From positions 1-61,331 of the forward strand of contig NZ_FMVT01000015.1 of NCBI RefSeq assembly GCF_900102505.1: a DNA stretch of 61,331 nucleotides, written 5' to 3'. Both the position numbers and the translations under genes were made by a program. The notes beneath the pieces were generated by a model. It saw only the letters and a program-made list of their open reading frames with translations. It ran no database searches and was not told the DNA's origin. The stretch comes from Paracoccus tibetensis (lineage in GTDB: Bacteria; Pseudomonadota; Alphaproteobacteria; Rhodobacterales; Rhodobacteraceae). Below, one piece after another: positions 33,114 to 41,716 of this stretch; the first letter of the stretch is position 1, and every line of letters begins with the position of its first letter.

Positions 33114-36100
33114 GTCGTCTCCCGTGCCAGCAGGTCGAGGATGCCCGACAGCGGTATCCCGACCCAGCCCGGCCTGTTGCCCAGCTCGTAGCCGGTCTCG
33201 TAGATCGCCTTCTGCAGCAGGAAGAGGTCCAGAAGGGCCTCGCCCGCCTTGTCGTCCGACGGCAGGTTCGGCGCGCCCCTGGCCGTGTCGCGATAGGCCG
33301 ACAGGAAGTCGGCGCTGGCCTGCTGGCGCCACGCCTCGATCCGCTCCAGCGCGCGTTCGGCCGTGCTGCCGAAGCTCGCGCGGTGGCGCGCGACCACCGT
33401 CATCGCGGCATAGTCGAAGGAGCGCAGCATCCCCGCCACGTCGCGCAGGGGCGAGGATTTCGCCCGCCGCTCGTCCAGGCTGCGCGCCGGCTCGCCCTCG
33501 AAGTCGATGATGGCGACGTCGTTCTGCGCCAGAAGCACCTGGCCGAGGTGGAAATCGCCATGAATGCGCGACACCCCGCCCGAGGCAGCAATCTTCCCGG
33601 CCGCCCGCACCCGCGCCAGCAGCGCCTCGCGCTGCTCCATCAGCGCGGCAGCCAGCGGCGCGGCGTCCTCGGGCAGATCGGCCTGCGCCAGCCGGTCCAA
33701 CATCGCGCCGGCCTCGGTCTCGACCTCAGCGGTCCAGCTGGCCAGATGGTCCTCGGTCAGCGCCTCGACCGCGAAGGCGGGATCATCCGTCTCGGCGGCG
33801 AGCGCGCGGTGCAGCTCGGCCGTGCGCTGGCCCAGAAGCCTGCCGATGGAGAGCGGGAAGTCGAAGCCATGCGGCTCGTGCACCGCCTCGCCGGCCGAGG
33901 TCCAAGTCTCGTGCTCGTTCAGCTCCAGCATTAGCGCGTCCACGATGCCCGTCCAGGCGTCGCCGCGGTTCGGCACGAAGGCGAAGGCCGCGGCCAGAAC
34001 GGTCTGGTTCTCGCCCTGGTGGGTCAGATGGCCCAGGTAGCGCGGCGTGTGCTGGAAGCCCGCCACCTCTGTCAGGAAGCGCGCGACCTCAACATCGGGC
34101 TGCGCACCCGAGCGGATGCGGCGGTAGAGCTTGAGGATGATCTTGTCCGAGAAGGCGATGGACAGGTTCGACTGCTCGACGCCCAGCTGGCGCGGTGTGC
34201 CCGGCTCCTCGATGGCCTGCAGAGCGTCCGAGCCGGTGAAGCGCAGATCGCCCTTGGCCGTCCCGGCCCGCATCCCGTCCAGCAGGATCTCGGGCAGGCG
34301 CTCGTCGAAGGCGCCGTCCACCAGCGCGCCGACGCGGGCGGTGTGGCGGATCTTGGCCAGCGTATAGGACAGCTTCGGCGCGCCGGGACGCAGGTTCTCA
34401 TCCCCCCACCGGGCCGCGATGGGCAGGAAGTAGTGCTGCACCTCGCCGCCGCCGGCGGGCGTCACCTCGATCGAGGCCAGCGCGTGCTCGCCCTGCCCCA
34501 GTTCGCCCATCTGCGTCAGCTTCACCGCGGCCGGCGCATCGTCCTTCATCGCGAACCAGCGCTGCAGGGGCAGCCATTGCGGCAGCACCTCGGTCTGGAA
34601 CTGCTTGCCCTCTCGCCCGCCGAGCGCGGTCGAGACGCGGCCGTCGCGGCTGGTCAGGGTCATGAACTCGGGCAGGATGTCGGGCAACTGCTCGTGCCAA
34701 GACGGCATCTCCTCCTCGCCCGACAGGGCGAACCAGTAGAAGCCGTAGGCCGGCAGGGTCAGCATGTAGGGCAGGTCCCCGACGGGCGGGAAGGCCGAGC
34801 GGCCGGTCAGCTCGATCGGAACGCGGCCGCGATAGGCCGCCATGTCCAGCTCGACCGCCTGCGCCGCGTCCGAGAGGTTCGCGACGCACAGGTAGGCCCG
34901 CCCCTCGTGCTCGCGCACATAGGCGAGGATCTTGCGGTTCCGGGGATAGAGCAGCGACATCGTCCCGCGCCCGAAGGCCGGGTGCTGCTTGCGGACAGTG
35001 ATCATCCGCCGCATCCAGTTGAGCAGCGAGGACGGATCGTCCGCCTGCGCCTCGACATTGATGACCTGGTGGCCGTAGACGGCGTCGATGATGGCGGGCA
35101 GGTAGAGCTGCTGGGGCTTGGCGCGCGAGAAGCCGGCATTGCGGTCGCCCGACCACTGCATCGGGGTCCGCACCCCGTCGCGGTCGCCCAGATAGTAGTT
35201 GTCGCCCATCCCGATCTCGTCGCCGTAATAGATGATCGGCGTGCCGGGCATGGACAGCAGCAGCGAGTTCAAGAGCTCGATCTTGCGGCGGTCGTTCTGC
35301 ATCAGGGGCGCAAGGCGGCGCCGGATGCCCAGGTTGATCCGCGCGCGGGTGTCGGCGGCATAGGTCTGCCAGAGGTAGTCGCGTTCCTCGGACGTCACCA
35401 TCTCCAGCGTCAGCTCGTCATGGTTCCGCAGGAAGATGCCCCATTGGCAGTTCTCGGGGATCTCGGGTGTCTGGCGGATGATGTCGGTGATCGGGTGCCG
35501 GTCAGCCTGCGCCAGCGCCATGTACATGCGCGGCATGAGGGGGAAGTGGAAGCCCATGTGGCACTCGTCCCCGTCGCCGAAATAGGGGCGCGTGTCCTCG
35601 GGCCACTGGTTCGCCTCGGCCAGCAGCATCCGGTCGGGGAAATGGGCGTCCAGATCGGCGCGAATGGCCTTCAGGACGTCATGCGTCTCGGGCAGGTTCT
35701 CGTTGTTGGTGCCGTCCCGCTCGACCAGATAGGGGATCGCGTCGAGGCGCAGGCCGTCCACGCCCATCTCCAGCCACATGCGCATGACCTTCAACACCTC
35801 GGCCAGCACCTTGGGGTTGTCGAAATTGAGGTCGGGCTGGTGCGAATAGAAGCGGTGCCAGTAATAGGCGCCCGCCACCGGGTCCCAGGTCCAGTTGGAC
35901 TTCTCGGTGTCGAGGAAGATGATCCGCGTCTCGGGCCATTTCTCGTCCGTGTCGGACCAGACATACCAGTCGCGCGCGGCCGAGCCGGGCTTGGCGTGGC
36001 GTGCCTTCTGGAACCACGGGTGCTGGTCCGAGGTGTGGTTGATGACCAGCTCGGTGATGACGCGGATGCCGCGGCGATGCGCCTCGGTCACGAAGGCCTT

Positions 36101-36406
36101 GAAGTCCTTCATCGTGCCGTAGGACGGGTTGATCGAGCGGTAGTCGGCGATGTCGTAGCCATCGTCGCGCAGCGGCGAGGGGTAGAAGGGCAGCAGCCAG
36201 ATCGCCGTGACACCCAGTTCCTGCACATAGTCCAGCCGCTGCATCAGCCCGGCGAAATCGCCGATGCCGTCGCCGTTGCTGTCCATGAAGGCCTTGATGT
36301 GCAGCTGGTAGATGACCGCGTCCTTGTACCAGTCGGGCTGGCTGCGGTCGATGCCGCCGGTGACGGCGAAGGTGGCGTTGTCGCGTTGGGGATTGGGACG
36401 ATTCAT
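33110..36406 (-). CDS. treS: Trehalose synthase/maltokinase fusion (TreS-Mak)
   Basis: A 1098-residue two-enzyme fusion. Residues about 20-550 are GH13 trehalose synthase, interconverting trehalose and maltose: [19 protein letters not shown], the nucleophile D222 in [28 protein letters not shown] and [12 protein letters not shown]. Residues about 590-1098 are a maltokinase that phosphorylates maltose at C1 with ATP: a kinase-like N-lobe after [14 protein letters not shown], then the catalytic [11 protein letters not shown] near 950 and [16 protein letters not shown]. The fusion would channel maltose to maltose-1-phosphate for GlgE. The start overlaps the glgE stop by one base (TGATG). Confidence 0.96.
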   Translation of the reverse strand: MNRPNPQRDNATFAVTGGIDRSQPDWYKDAVIYQLHIKAFMDSNGDGIGDFAGLMQRLDYVQELGVTAIWLLPFYPSPLRDDGYDIADYRSINPSYGTMKDFKAFVTEAHRRGIRVITELVINHTSDQHPWFQKARHAKPGSAARDWYVWSDTDEKWPETRIIFLDTEKSNWTWDPVAGAYYWHRFYSHQPDLNFDNPKVLAEVLKVMRMWLEMGVDGLRLDAIPYLVERDGTNNENLPETHDVLKAIRADLDAHFPDRMLLAEANQWPEDTRPYFGDGDECHMGFHFPLMPRMYMALAQADRHPITDIIRQTPEIPENCQWGIFLRNHDELTLEMVTSEERDYLWQTYAADTRARINLGIRRRLAPLMQNDRRKIELLNSLLLSMPGTPIIYYGDEIGMGDNYYLGDRDGVRTPMQWSGDRNAGFSRAKPQQLYLPAIIDAVYGHQVINVEAQADDPSSLLNWMRRMITVRKQHPAFGRGTMSLLYPRNRKILAYVREHEGRAYLCVANLSDAAQAVELDMAAYRGRVPIELTGRSAFPPVGDLPYMLTLPAYGFYWFALSGEEEMPSWHEQLPDILPEFMTLTSRDGRVSTALGGREGKQFQTEVLPQWLPLQRWFAMKDDAPAAVKLTQMGELGQGEHALASIEVTPAGGGEVQHYFLPIAARWGDENLRPGAPKLSYTLAKIRHTARVGALVDGAFDERLPEILLDGMRAGTAKGDLRFTGSDALQAIEEPGTPRQLGVEQSNLSIAFSDKIILKLYRRIRSGAQPDVEVARFLTEVAGFQHTPRYLGHLTHQGENQTVLAAAFAFVPNRGDAWTGIVDALMLELNEHETWTSAGEAVHEPHGFDFPLSIGRLLGQRTAELHRALAAETDDPAFAVEALTEDHLASWTAEVETEAGAMLDRLAQADLPEDAAPLAAALMEQREALLARVRAAGKIAASGGVSRIHGDFHLGQVLLAQNDVAIIDFEGEPARSLDERRAKSSPLRDVAGMLRSFDYAAMTVVARHRASFGSTAERALERIEAWRQQASADFLSAYRDTARGAPNLPSDDKAGEALLDLFLLQKAIYETGYELGNRPGWVGIPLSGILDLLARETT

Positions 36407-38517
36407 CAGCGGGGGGCTCCGGGCGCGAACAATTGCCAGATGGCATAGGGGCGGGTTTCAGGGTCCATCTCCAGCCACTGGCTCTTGCCGTGCCAGGTGA
36501 AGCGGTTGCCGTGGATCAGGTCGCGGACCTCGACCGAGGCGTCGTCGGGCAGCCCGAACTCCCACAGGGGCACCTCGAACTGGAACGACTGCACGTTGTG
36601 CGGGTCGAGGTTGACGTGGAACAGCAGGAAGTCGTCGCCGGCCTGCTTGCCATAGGCCAGCACCTGCTCGTTCCCGGCATGGTAGAAGGTGAGGTTCGTG
36701 AACTGCTGCAGCGCGGGATGCTCGCGCCGCAGGCGGTTCAAGAGGCGGATGTCGTCCTTGATATGGCCGGGACGATCCATGTCCCAGGCCCGGATCTCGT
36801 ATTTCTCGCTGTCGAGATACTCCTCCTTGCCAGGCACCGGCGTCGCCTCGCAAATCTCGAAGCCGCTATAGACGCCGTAATTGCCGCCAAGCGTCGCCGC
36901 CAGCGCCAGCCGCACCCGGTGACCGGCGCGGCCGCCGGTCTGCAGGTACTTGGGGTTGATGTCGGGCGTGTTGACGAAGAAGTTCGGCCGCATCACGTGG
37001 CGGCTCTCGGTCGTCGTCAGCTCGGTCAGATACTCCTCCAGCTCCCACTTCTCGTTGCGCCAGGTGAAGTAGGAATAGGACTGCGCATAGCCGACCTTGC
37101 CGAGCCGCTTCATGACCTTGGGCCGGGTGAACGCCTCGGCCAGGAAGATGACGCCCGGATCGACCTCGCGCACCTCGGCGATCATCCATTCCCAGAACGG
37201 GAAGGGCTTGGTGTGCGGGTTGTCGACGCGGAAGATGCGCACGCCGTGGCGGACCCAGAACAGCACCACGTCGCGCAGCGCATACCAGAGCGAGGGCAGC
37301 GCGCCGCGGTAGAAATGGACGTTGACGATGTCCTCGTATTTCTTCGGCGGGTTCTCGGCGAACTTGATCGTGCCGTCGGGGCGCCAGTCGAACCACTCGG
37401 GATGCTCGCGGATCCACGGGTGGTCGGGCGAGCACTGGATGGCGAAATCGAGCGCGATCTCCAGCCCGTGCTCCCTGGCCGCGTCCATGAGGCGCTTGAA
37501 GTCCTCGAAGCTGCCGAGTTCGGGGTGCAGCGCGTCATGCCCGCCGTCCGGGGAGCCGATGGCGTAGGGGCTGCCGGGATCACCCTCGGTCGGGGTCAGG
37601 CTGTTGTTGCGGCCCTTGCGGTTGGTCTTGCCGATGGGGTGGATGGGCGGGAAATAGAGCACGTCGAAGCCGAGATCGCGCACATAGGGGAGCCGCGCGA
37701 TGACGTCGTCGAAGGTTCCGTGCCGCGCCGGATCGCCCGATTGCGAACGGGGCATCAGCTCGTACCAGGCGCTGAACTCGGCGGCCTCGCGGTCCACATG
37801 CAGCGGCAGGGTCTTGTAGCGCGTGAGGTTCGTGCGCGGCCCGATCCGGCGCATCAGCGCCAGCACCTCGGGCGCGCCGAGCCGGGCGAAGCGCGCGGCG
37901 TTGCTGTCGGGCCCGGCGGGCTTCATCAGCCCCTTGTCGTCCTTCAAGAGCGCCTTCAGCTGCTCCTTCTCCTCGCGCGCCGCACGGCCTTCCTTGAGAG
38001 CGGCGTCCAGAAGCTGGCGGCCCTCCTCCAGTTCCAGCGAGATGTCCTGCCCGGCGGCGTGCTTCTTGGTGACCTCCTTGCGCCAGGTGGCGAAGAGGTC
38101 GCGCCAGGCGATCAGCGTGAACTCGGCCATGCCCGCCTCGGGCAGGGTCAGCTCGACCTGCCAGCGGTCGTTGACGACGAATTCCATGGGATGCTCGGAG
38201 ACGGCGCCGCCGCGCGAGCCGATCTGGATCGCCGCGTCGATGCTGTCATGCCCGTCGCTGAAGATGTCGGCTTCCAGCGTGAAGGCCCGGCCCGCCACGA
38301 CCTTGGCCGCAAACCGGCCGCCGTCGATCTCGTGCGAGACGCCCTCGATCGCCAGACGCTCGGCCGCGAGCGCGTGCAGCCTGCTCTCGGACAAGGATGC
38401 CGACGCGGCGCCGGCTTCGGCCACCTGCCGCGTCCGACGCTTCGGCCGGCCTGGCGCCACGGCCATCTCTTCGGTCTCGCTCCGTTCCGTCTCGCTGTTA
38501 CCGGTCCCTGCAGGCAC
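36406..38517 (-). CDS. glgE: Alpha-1,4-glucan:maltose-1-phosphate maltosyltransferase GlgE
   Basis: GlgE extends alpha-1,4-glucan two glucoses at a time from maltose-1-phosphate. An N-terminal beta domain (about 60-150) with VNDRWQVELTLPEAG precedes a charged helical insert (about 160-200) and the GH13_3 barrel. That contains YELMPRSQSGDPARHGTFDD, VLYFPPIHPIGKTNRKG, the nucleophile D432 in FRVDNPHTKPFPFWEW, the acid/base E461 in IFLAEAFTRPKVM, and FFVNTPDINPKYLQTGGR. Length 703. The start is GTG 38517 with AGGGGGG upstream; a later in-frame ATG (residue 18) is possible. It is the first gene of the operon and divergent from the gene at 38744. Confidence 0.96.
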   Translation of the reverse strand: MPAGTGNSETERSETEEMAVAPGRPKRRTRQVAEAGAASASLSESRLHALAAERLAIEGVSHEIDGGRFAAKVVAGRAFTLEADIFSDGHDSIDAAIQIGSRGGAVSEHPMEFVVNDRWQVELTLPEAGMAEFTLIAWRDLFATWRKEVTKKHAAGQDISLELEEGRQLLDAALKEGRAAREEKEQLKALLKDDKGLMKPAGPDSNAARFARLGAPEVLALMRRIGPRTNLTRYKTLPLHVDREAAEFSAWYELMPRSQSGDPARHGTFDDVIARLPYVRDLGFDVLYFPPIHPIGKTNRKGRNNSLTPTEGDPGSPYAIGSPDGGHDALHPELGSFEDFKRLMDAAREHGLEIALDFAIQCSPDHPWIREHPEWFDWRPDGTIKFAENPPKKYEDIVNVHFYRGALPSLWYALRDVVLFWVRHGVRIFRVDNPHTKPFPFWEWMIAEVREVDPGVIFLAEAFTRPKVMKRLGKVGYAQSYSYFTWRNEKWELEEYLTELTTTESRHVMRPNFFVNTPDINPKYLQTGGRAGHRVRLALAATLGGNYGVYSGFEICEATPVPGKEEYLDSEKYEIRAWDMDRPGHIKDDIRLLNRLRREHPALQQFTNLTFYHAGNEQVLAYGKQAGDDFLLFHVNLDPHNVQSFQFEVPLWEFGLPDDASVEVRDLIHGNRFTWHGKSQWLEMDPETRPYAIWQLFAPGAPR

Positions 38518-38743
38518 GCACCATCCCCCCTCGCTTAGGTCGTTGCCTCAAAACGGGCGGGCCGACGAAATGTTCCGGCCGAAGCGCCCGGCGGCGCGGT
38601 CCTGCCCAGCAGACCGGCAGGGCCGCCGCTCAACCTGCGGCGGGCAGCAGCCGGCTTCTTGTCCCTGTCATGCAATCCGAAGTAGTGTCCCTCAACGCGG
38701 GAAGCAGCCGCGACGGGACAGTCGGCCAGATGGGGAAATCGAC
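38518..38743. promoter_or_regulatory. Divergent promoter region with repeated TGTCCC sites
   Basis: This 226-base gap separates glgE (minus) from the pyruvyl transferase-like gene (plus) and must hold the start of the whole glucan operon. TGTCCCT occurs at 38660-38666 and 38686-38692, and the inverse GGGACA at 38715-38720, at roughly regular spacing. These may be operator half-sites, but no regulator family is recognised. No tRNA or small gene was seen here. Confidence 0.3.
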
Positions 38744-39814
38744 ATGGCTTCAGGAATGAACGTGGCCGTCATCTGTGCCGCCAATCCCAGCAATTCCGGG
38801 ATGTACTCGGTCGATCTAGCCGCGCGGCAGTTCTTCCAGAGCCGCGGCATCCCCTTCCAGCTGTTCGTCACGCAGATCAAGGGCCGCCAGGTCAAGCGGA
38901 TGGGCGAACTGGAATTCCACCTGCTCAAGAGCCTGCAGAAGGCGCGCGGCTTCAGCCATATCGTCTACTGGGGCGACTTCCTGAACAATCCAGAATACGG
39001 ACGGACGGATTTCGCGGCGCGGGACATCATGTTCCAGACCAGTCCCGATCTGGAGGCGGCAAAGGCGCGTTGGCTCGAGCTTTTCGCCCCGGACAAGGAC
39101 GAGCGGCCGCTGCTCTCGATTGGCAACAACTTCCAGCACGACGCGCTGGACCCCGACCCGCTGTTCGCCGAGGCGACGGACCGCATCCAGCGCAACTTCC
39201 GCATCATCCTGCCCCGCGACGCCCTGTCGGTGAGCAACCTCTCGCGCAGCTTCCGCGCGGCGAACCTGCACAAGATCCAGCCGGGCATGGACTGCGCCTT
39301 CCTGCTGAAGGGCGAGCCTGCCGAGGAACGCGGGCCGTTCTTCAGCTATTACTTCGGCCGTTCGGGCTTCAAGGACCAGAAGCGCCTCGTCCGGCGGCTG
39401 GAGGAGGTGACGGGGCTGCAGGGCCGCGAGGTCTCTCGCTGGTTGCGGCTGGAGAAGGAGGGTCTGCACGGCCACTTCCAGGACCGCCGGCAGCAGCTGG
39501 CCTGCTCGCAGTTCGTGGTCACCGACGTCTATCACCTCTCGGTCAACACGCTGAACATGCGCACGCCGGTCCTGTGCCTCGGACGCCCGAGCCAGGCGCA
39601 GCAGGGAACGCTCGGCGACATGAAGAAGCGGTTCCTCTTCCAGATGCTTGGCCTCGGCGAGTTCTACGTCGAGAGCCAGCGCGCCAATTATGTCGACATC
39701 CACGCCTTCCTGGAACGCATCGCCGATCCGCGCGATTTTGACGAGCGGCTGGCGATCAAGGACGCGCTCACGTTGCGCTTCCAGCGCGACATCGAGACGG
39801 CGCTGGCGGCCTGA
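38744..39814 (+). CDS. Probable polysaccharide pyruvyl transferase family protein
   Basis: A 356-residue protein that I tentatively place in the polysaccharide pyruvyl transferase (WcaK/CsaB-like) superfamily. The N-terminus VAVICAANPSNSGMYSVDLA looks like the first Rossmann strand. ILPRDALSVSNLSRSFRAA and SQFVVTDVYHLSVNTLNMR resemble the conserved central and C-terminal blocks, where D-x-Y-H occupies a substrate-site position. No signal or membrane segment is seen. Starts at 38744 and 38756 are both in frame; the open frame upstream reaches into glgE and is not coding. Its stop overlaps the next gene's start (TGATG). A role in decorating capsule or exopolysaccharide is inferred. Confidence 0.5.
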   Translation: MASGMNVAVICAANPSNSGMYSVDLAARQFFQSRGIPFQLFVTQIKGRQVKRMGELEFHLLKSLQKARGFSHIVYWGDFLNNPEYGRTDFAARDIMFQTSPDLEAAKARWLELFAPDKDERPLLSIGNNFQHDALDPDPLFAEATDRIQRNFRIILPRDALSVSNLSRSFRAANLHKIQPGMDCAFLLKGEPAEERGPFFSYYFGRSGFKDQKRLVRRLEEVTGLQGREVSRWLRLEKEGLHGHFQDRRQQLACSQFVVTDVYHLSVNTLNMRTPVLCLGRPSQAQQGTLGDMKKRFLFQMLGLGEFYVESQRANYVDIHAFLERIADPRDFDERLAIKDALTLRFQRDIETALAA

Positions 39815-40671
39815 TGGCCGCCGAGGCCGCCGCATGCCTGATCCGCTGCACCCGGATCGGCGCGCCGGAGCTGCGGCTTCACCGGCAGCTCGCCGCCGCG
39901 TTCGCGCGCGTCGTCTTCCTGCCTAACATGGACAGCCCGCCGCACGGCCTGCCGAGCGTGCCGGTCACCGCGGGCGCGCTATCCGCGCTCGGCTTCGGCA
40001 ACCTGCCCTCTGACTGGGGCTGGTTCTGCGGGGACTTCTGCCTCTATCTGGCGCGCGCCGCCATGCCCGAGGTGCCGGGCTTCCTGCTGATCGAGAGCGA
40101 TGTCTATCTCGGGGCGCCCGCGCTCCGGCGCCTGAGCGACCTCGTTGCGGACCGGCGCGATCACGCGATGGCGGCGCAACTGGGGCTGCGGGACAAGGCC
40201 CGCTATTCGAAGGGACTTGCGGCGCTCGGCGGCGAGCCGCGCGCCGGCTGCATCTTCCCCATCGTCCACGCGCCCGCGGCCCTCATCGACGACATGGCCG
40301 AGCTGCGCCGGCGCAGCCTCTCGTCCGGACGCGGCCGGCCCATCAACGACGAGGCGGTGCTCGCCGGCGCGGCGATGATGCACGGGCATCCGATGCTTGC
40401 GCTCGACCAGGAGGCGCCGGAGCTGTTAGGCCCGGCCACCTTCTCCACCAACCCGCCGCATCTTCTGGACGCGCTGCTGCGCGCGCAGCCGCCCGAGGCT
40501 CACCACCCTGCCCTGCCGCTGGAGGTGGTGCTGGCGCGGATCGCCGATCCGGCGCGCAACTACGGCGCCCACCGCCTGCGCCGGGTGCTGGCCGAGGCGG
40601 ATGAGGGCGAGCGGACGGCGCTTCGGGACGCGCTCGACGCTGCCGCAGGCGCCCGGCCTGCGTCGTCGTGA
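39814..40671 (+). CDS. Unknown protein, partner of the pyruvyl transferase-like gene
   Basis: A 285-residue protein with no family I can name. The N-terminal half contains GWFCGDFCLYLARAAMPEV and FLLIESDVYLGAPALRRLSD. The acidic ESDV motif preceded by a hydrophobic strand resembles the metal-binding DxD-type region of GT-A glycosyltransferases. INDEAVLAGAAMMHGHP could be a second site. No transmembrane segment is apparent. Translation is coupled to the upstream gene (TGATG at 39812-39816), so the pair probably works together on a surface glycan. A glycosyltransferase-like role is a hypothesis only. Confidence 0.6.
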   Translation: MAAEAAACLIRCTRIGAPELRLHRQLAAAFARVVFLPNMDSPPHGLPSVPVTAGALSALGFGNLPSDWGWFCGDFCLYLARAAMPEVPGFLLIESDVYLGAPALRRLSDLVADRRDHAMAAQLGLRDKARYSKGLAALGGEPRAGCIFPIVHAPAALIDDMAELRRRSLSSGRGRPINDEAVLAGAAMMHGHPMLALDQEAPELLGPATFSTNPPHLLDALLRAQPPEAHHPALPLEVVLARIADPARNYGAHRLRRVLAEADEGERTALRDALDAAAGARPASS

Positions 40672-40744
40672 CCGGCGGCGCGGGTTGCGGCCATGCGCCG
40701 GGCCGGTCTATCCGTTGCCCGACGCAAGCAGGAAAGTGCCGCAC

Positions 40745-40912
40745 ATGATCGTTCTCATCGCAGCCCTGATCGGGGCAATCCTCGGCTGGCAGCGCGCGGC
40801 GCGGCTTGGCGGCAACCGCAAGGACCGCCTGCAATACGCGATCGTCTTCGCGCTCATGCTCGCCGTGGCGGGGCTCTTCGTGACGATCTTCGTGCATCGC
40901 GCGGCCGCATAG
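40745..40912 (+). CDS. Small two-span membrane protein, function unknown
   Basis: A 55-residue protein with two hydrophobic segments (about 2-14 and 31-50) separated by a basic loop RAARLGGNRKDRLQY, so probably a hairpin in the inner membrane with the loop in the cytoplasm. AGGAAAG precedes ATG 40745 by 6-7 bases. Similar short proteins are common in Rhodobacteraceae, but I know no function. It lies 45 bases upstream of the M48 peptidase gene and may be co-transcribed with it. Confidence 0.75.
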   Translation: MIVLIAALIGAILGWQRAARLGGNRKDRLQYAIVFALMLAVAGLFVTIFVHRAAA

Positions 40913-40957
40913 TCGCAGGCTCTGGCGGGCCGGCCCCGCGCCGCCCATATTCGGGTC

Positions 40958-41644
40958 ATGCTGAAACTCACGCCGATCATCCTGCTGATCCTCTATGTCG
41001 CGGCCATGTGGTTCTTCTCGGCCTGGCGGCTGAAGCAGGAGCTGAACCAGAAGTCGTCGCCGCTGCGCCACCCGCGGCTGACCCCGATGCTCGAGCGGCT
41101 GGCCCGCGCGATGGACCTGCCGGCGGTCGAGGCGCATGTCTACGAGGTCGAGCCGGTGAACGGCCTCGCCGCCCCGGACGGGCGCATCTTCCTGACCCGC
41201 GGCTTCATCCGCAAGCTGGACGCCTGCGAGGTCACGGCCGAGGAGATGGCCAGCGTCATCGCCCATGAGCTGGGCCATGTCAGCCTCGGCCATTCGCGCC
41301 GGCGCATGATCGATTTTGCCGGGCAGAACGCGATCCGGCTGGCGCTGGCCGGGGTGCTGGGCCGCTTCCTGCCGGGCATCGGCGCCTGGATCGCGAACCT
41401 CATCGCCACCGCCGTCGCCGCGCGCCTGTCGCGCCAGGACGAGTTCGAGGCCGACCGCTTCGCCAGCGCGCTGATGATCAAGGCGGGACTCGGGACCGAT
41501 CCGCAGAAGGCGCTGTTCCGCAAGCTCGAGCGGCTGACCGGCGCCAGCGGACCCGGGGCGCCGGCCTGGTTCCTCTCGCATCCGCCGGTGCAGCAGCGCA
41601 TCGCGGCCATCGAGGCGCTGGAGACGCGCTGGCAGCGGCAATAG
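40958..41644 (+). CDS. M48 family membrane-anchored zinc metallopeptidase
   Basis: A 228-residue M48 (HtpX/Oma1-like) protease with one N-terminal membrane span (about 5-22, IILLILYVAAMWFFS). The zinc motif HELGH is at 103-107 and the downstream glutamate ligand is in DEFEADRFA (near 165). SHPPVQQRIAAIEAL is the usual C-terminal motif with an extra histidine. It is shorter than HtpX and has a weak second hydrophobic stretch (about 127-150). Such enzymes act in membrane or periplasmic protein quality control; the substrate is unknown. Confidence 0.88.
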   Translation: MLKLTPIILLILYVAAMWFFSAWRLKQELNQKSSPLRHPRLTPMLERLARAMDLPAVEAHVYEVEPVNGLAAPDGRIFLTRGFIRKLDACEVTAEEMASVIAHELGHVSLGHSRRRMIDFAGQNAIRLALAGVLGRFLPGIGAWIANLIATAVAARLSRQDEFEADRFASALMIKAGLGTDPQKALFRKLERLTGASGPGAPAWFLSHPPVQQRIAAIEALETRWQRQ

Positions 41645-41716
41645 CGCGGTCCTGCAACCGCAGGGGGTTGTGAGGGCCGCCATTCCCCCTATGCTGCGGG
41701 CGAGAACGAGGCCCGC

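Noticed and set aside
34019..36448. Long plus-strand open frame (809 codons) opposite treS, and similar long antisense frames opposite kpsC, rpoD, ligA, glgX, glgE and the CpdB-like gene
   Set aside because: In GC-rich DNA the strand opposite a real gene is often open. These products are His/Arg/Ala-rich with no family motifs, while the genes they oppose have complete catalytic motifs.
38518..38743. tRNA or small RNA gene in the largest divergent gap
   Set aside because: No cloverleaf arms, CCA end or promoter-terminator pair could be found.
41645..41716. Terminator after the M48 peptidase gene
   Set aside because: A short CAACC/GGTTG stem is possible, but there is no T-run and the stem is weak.
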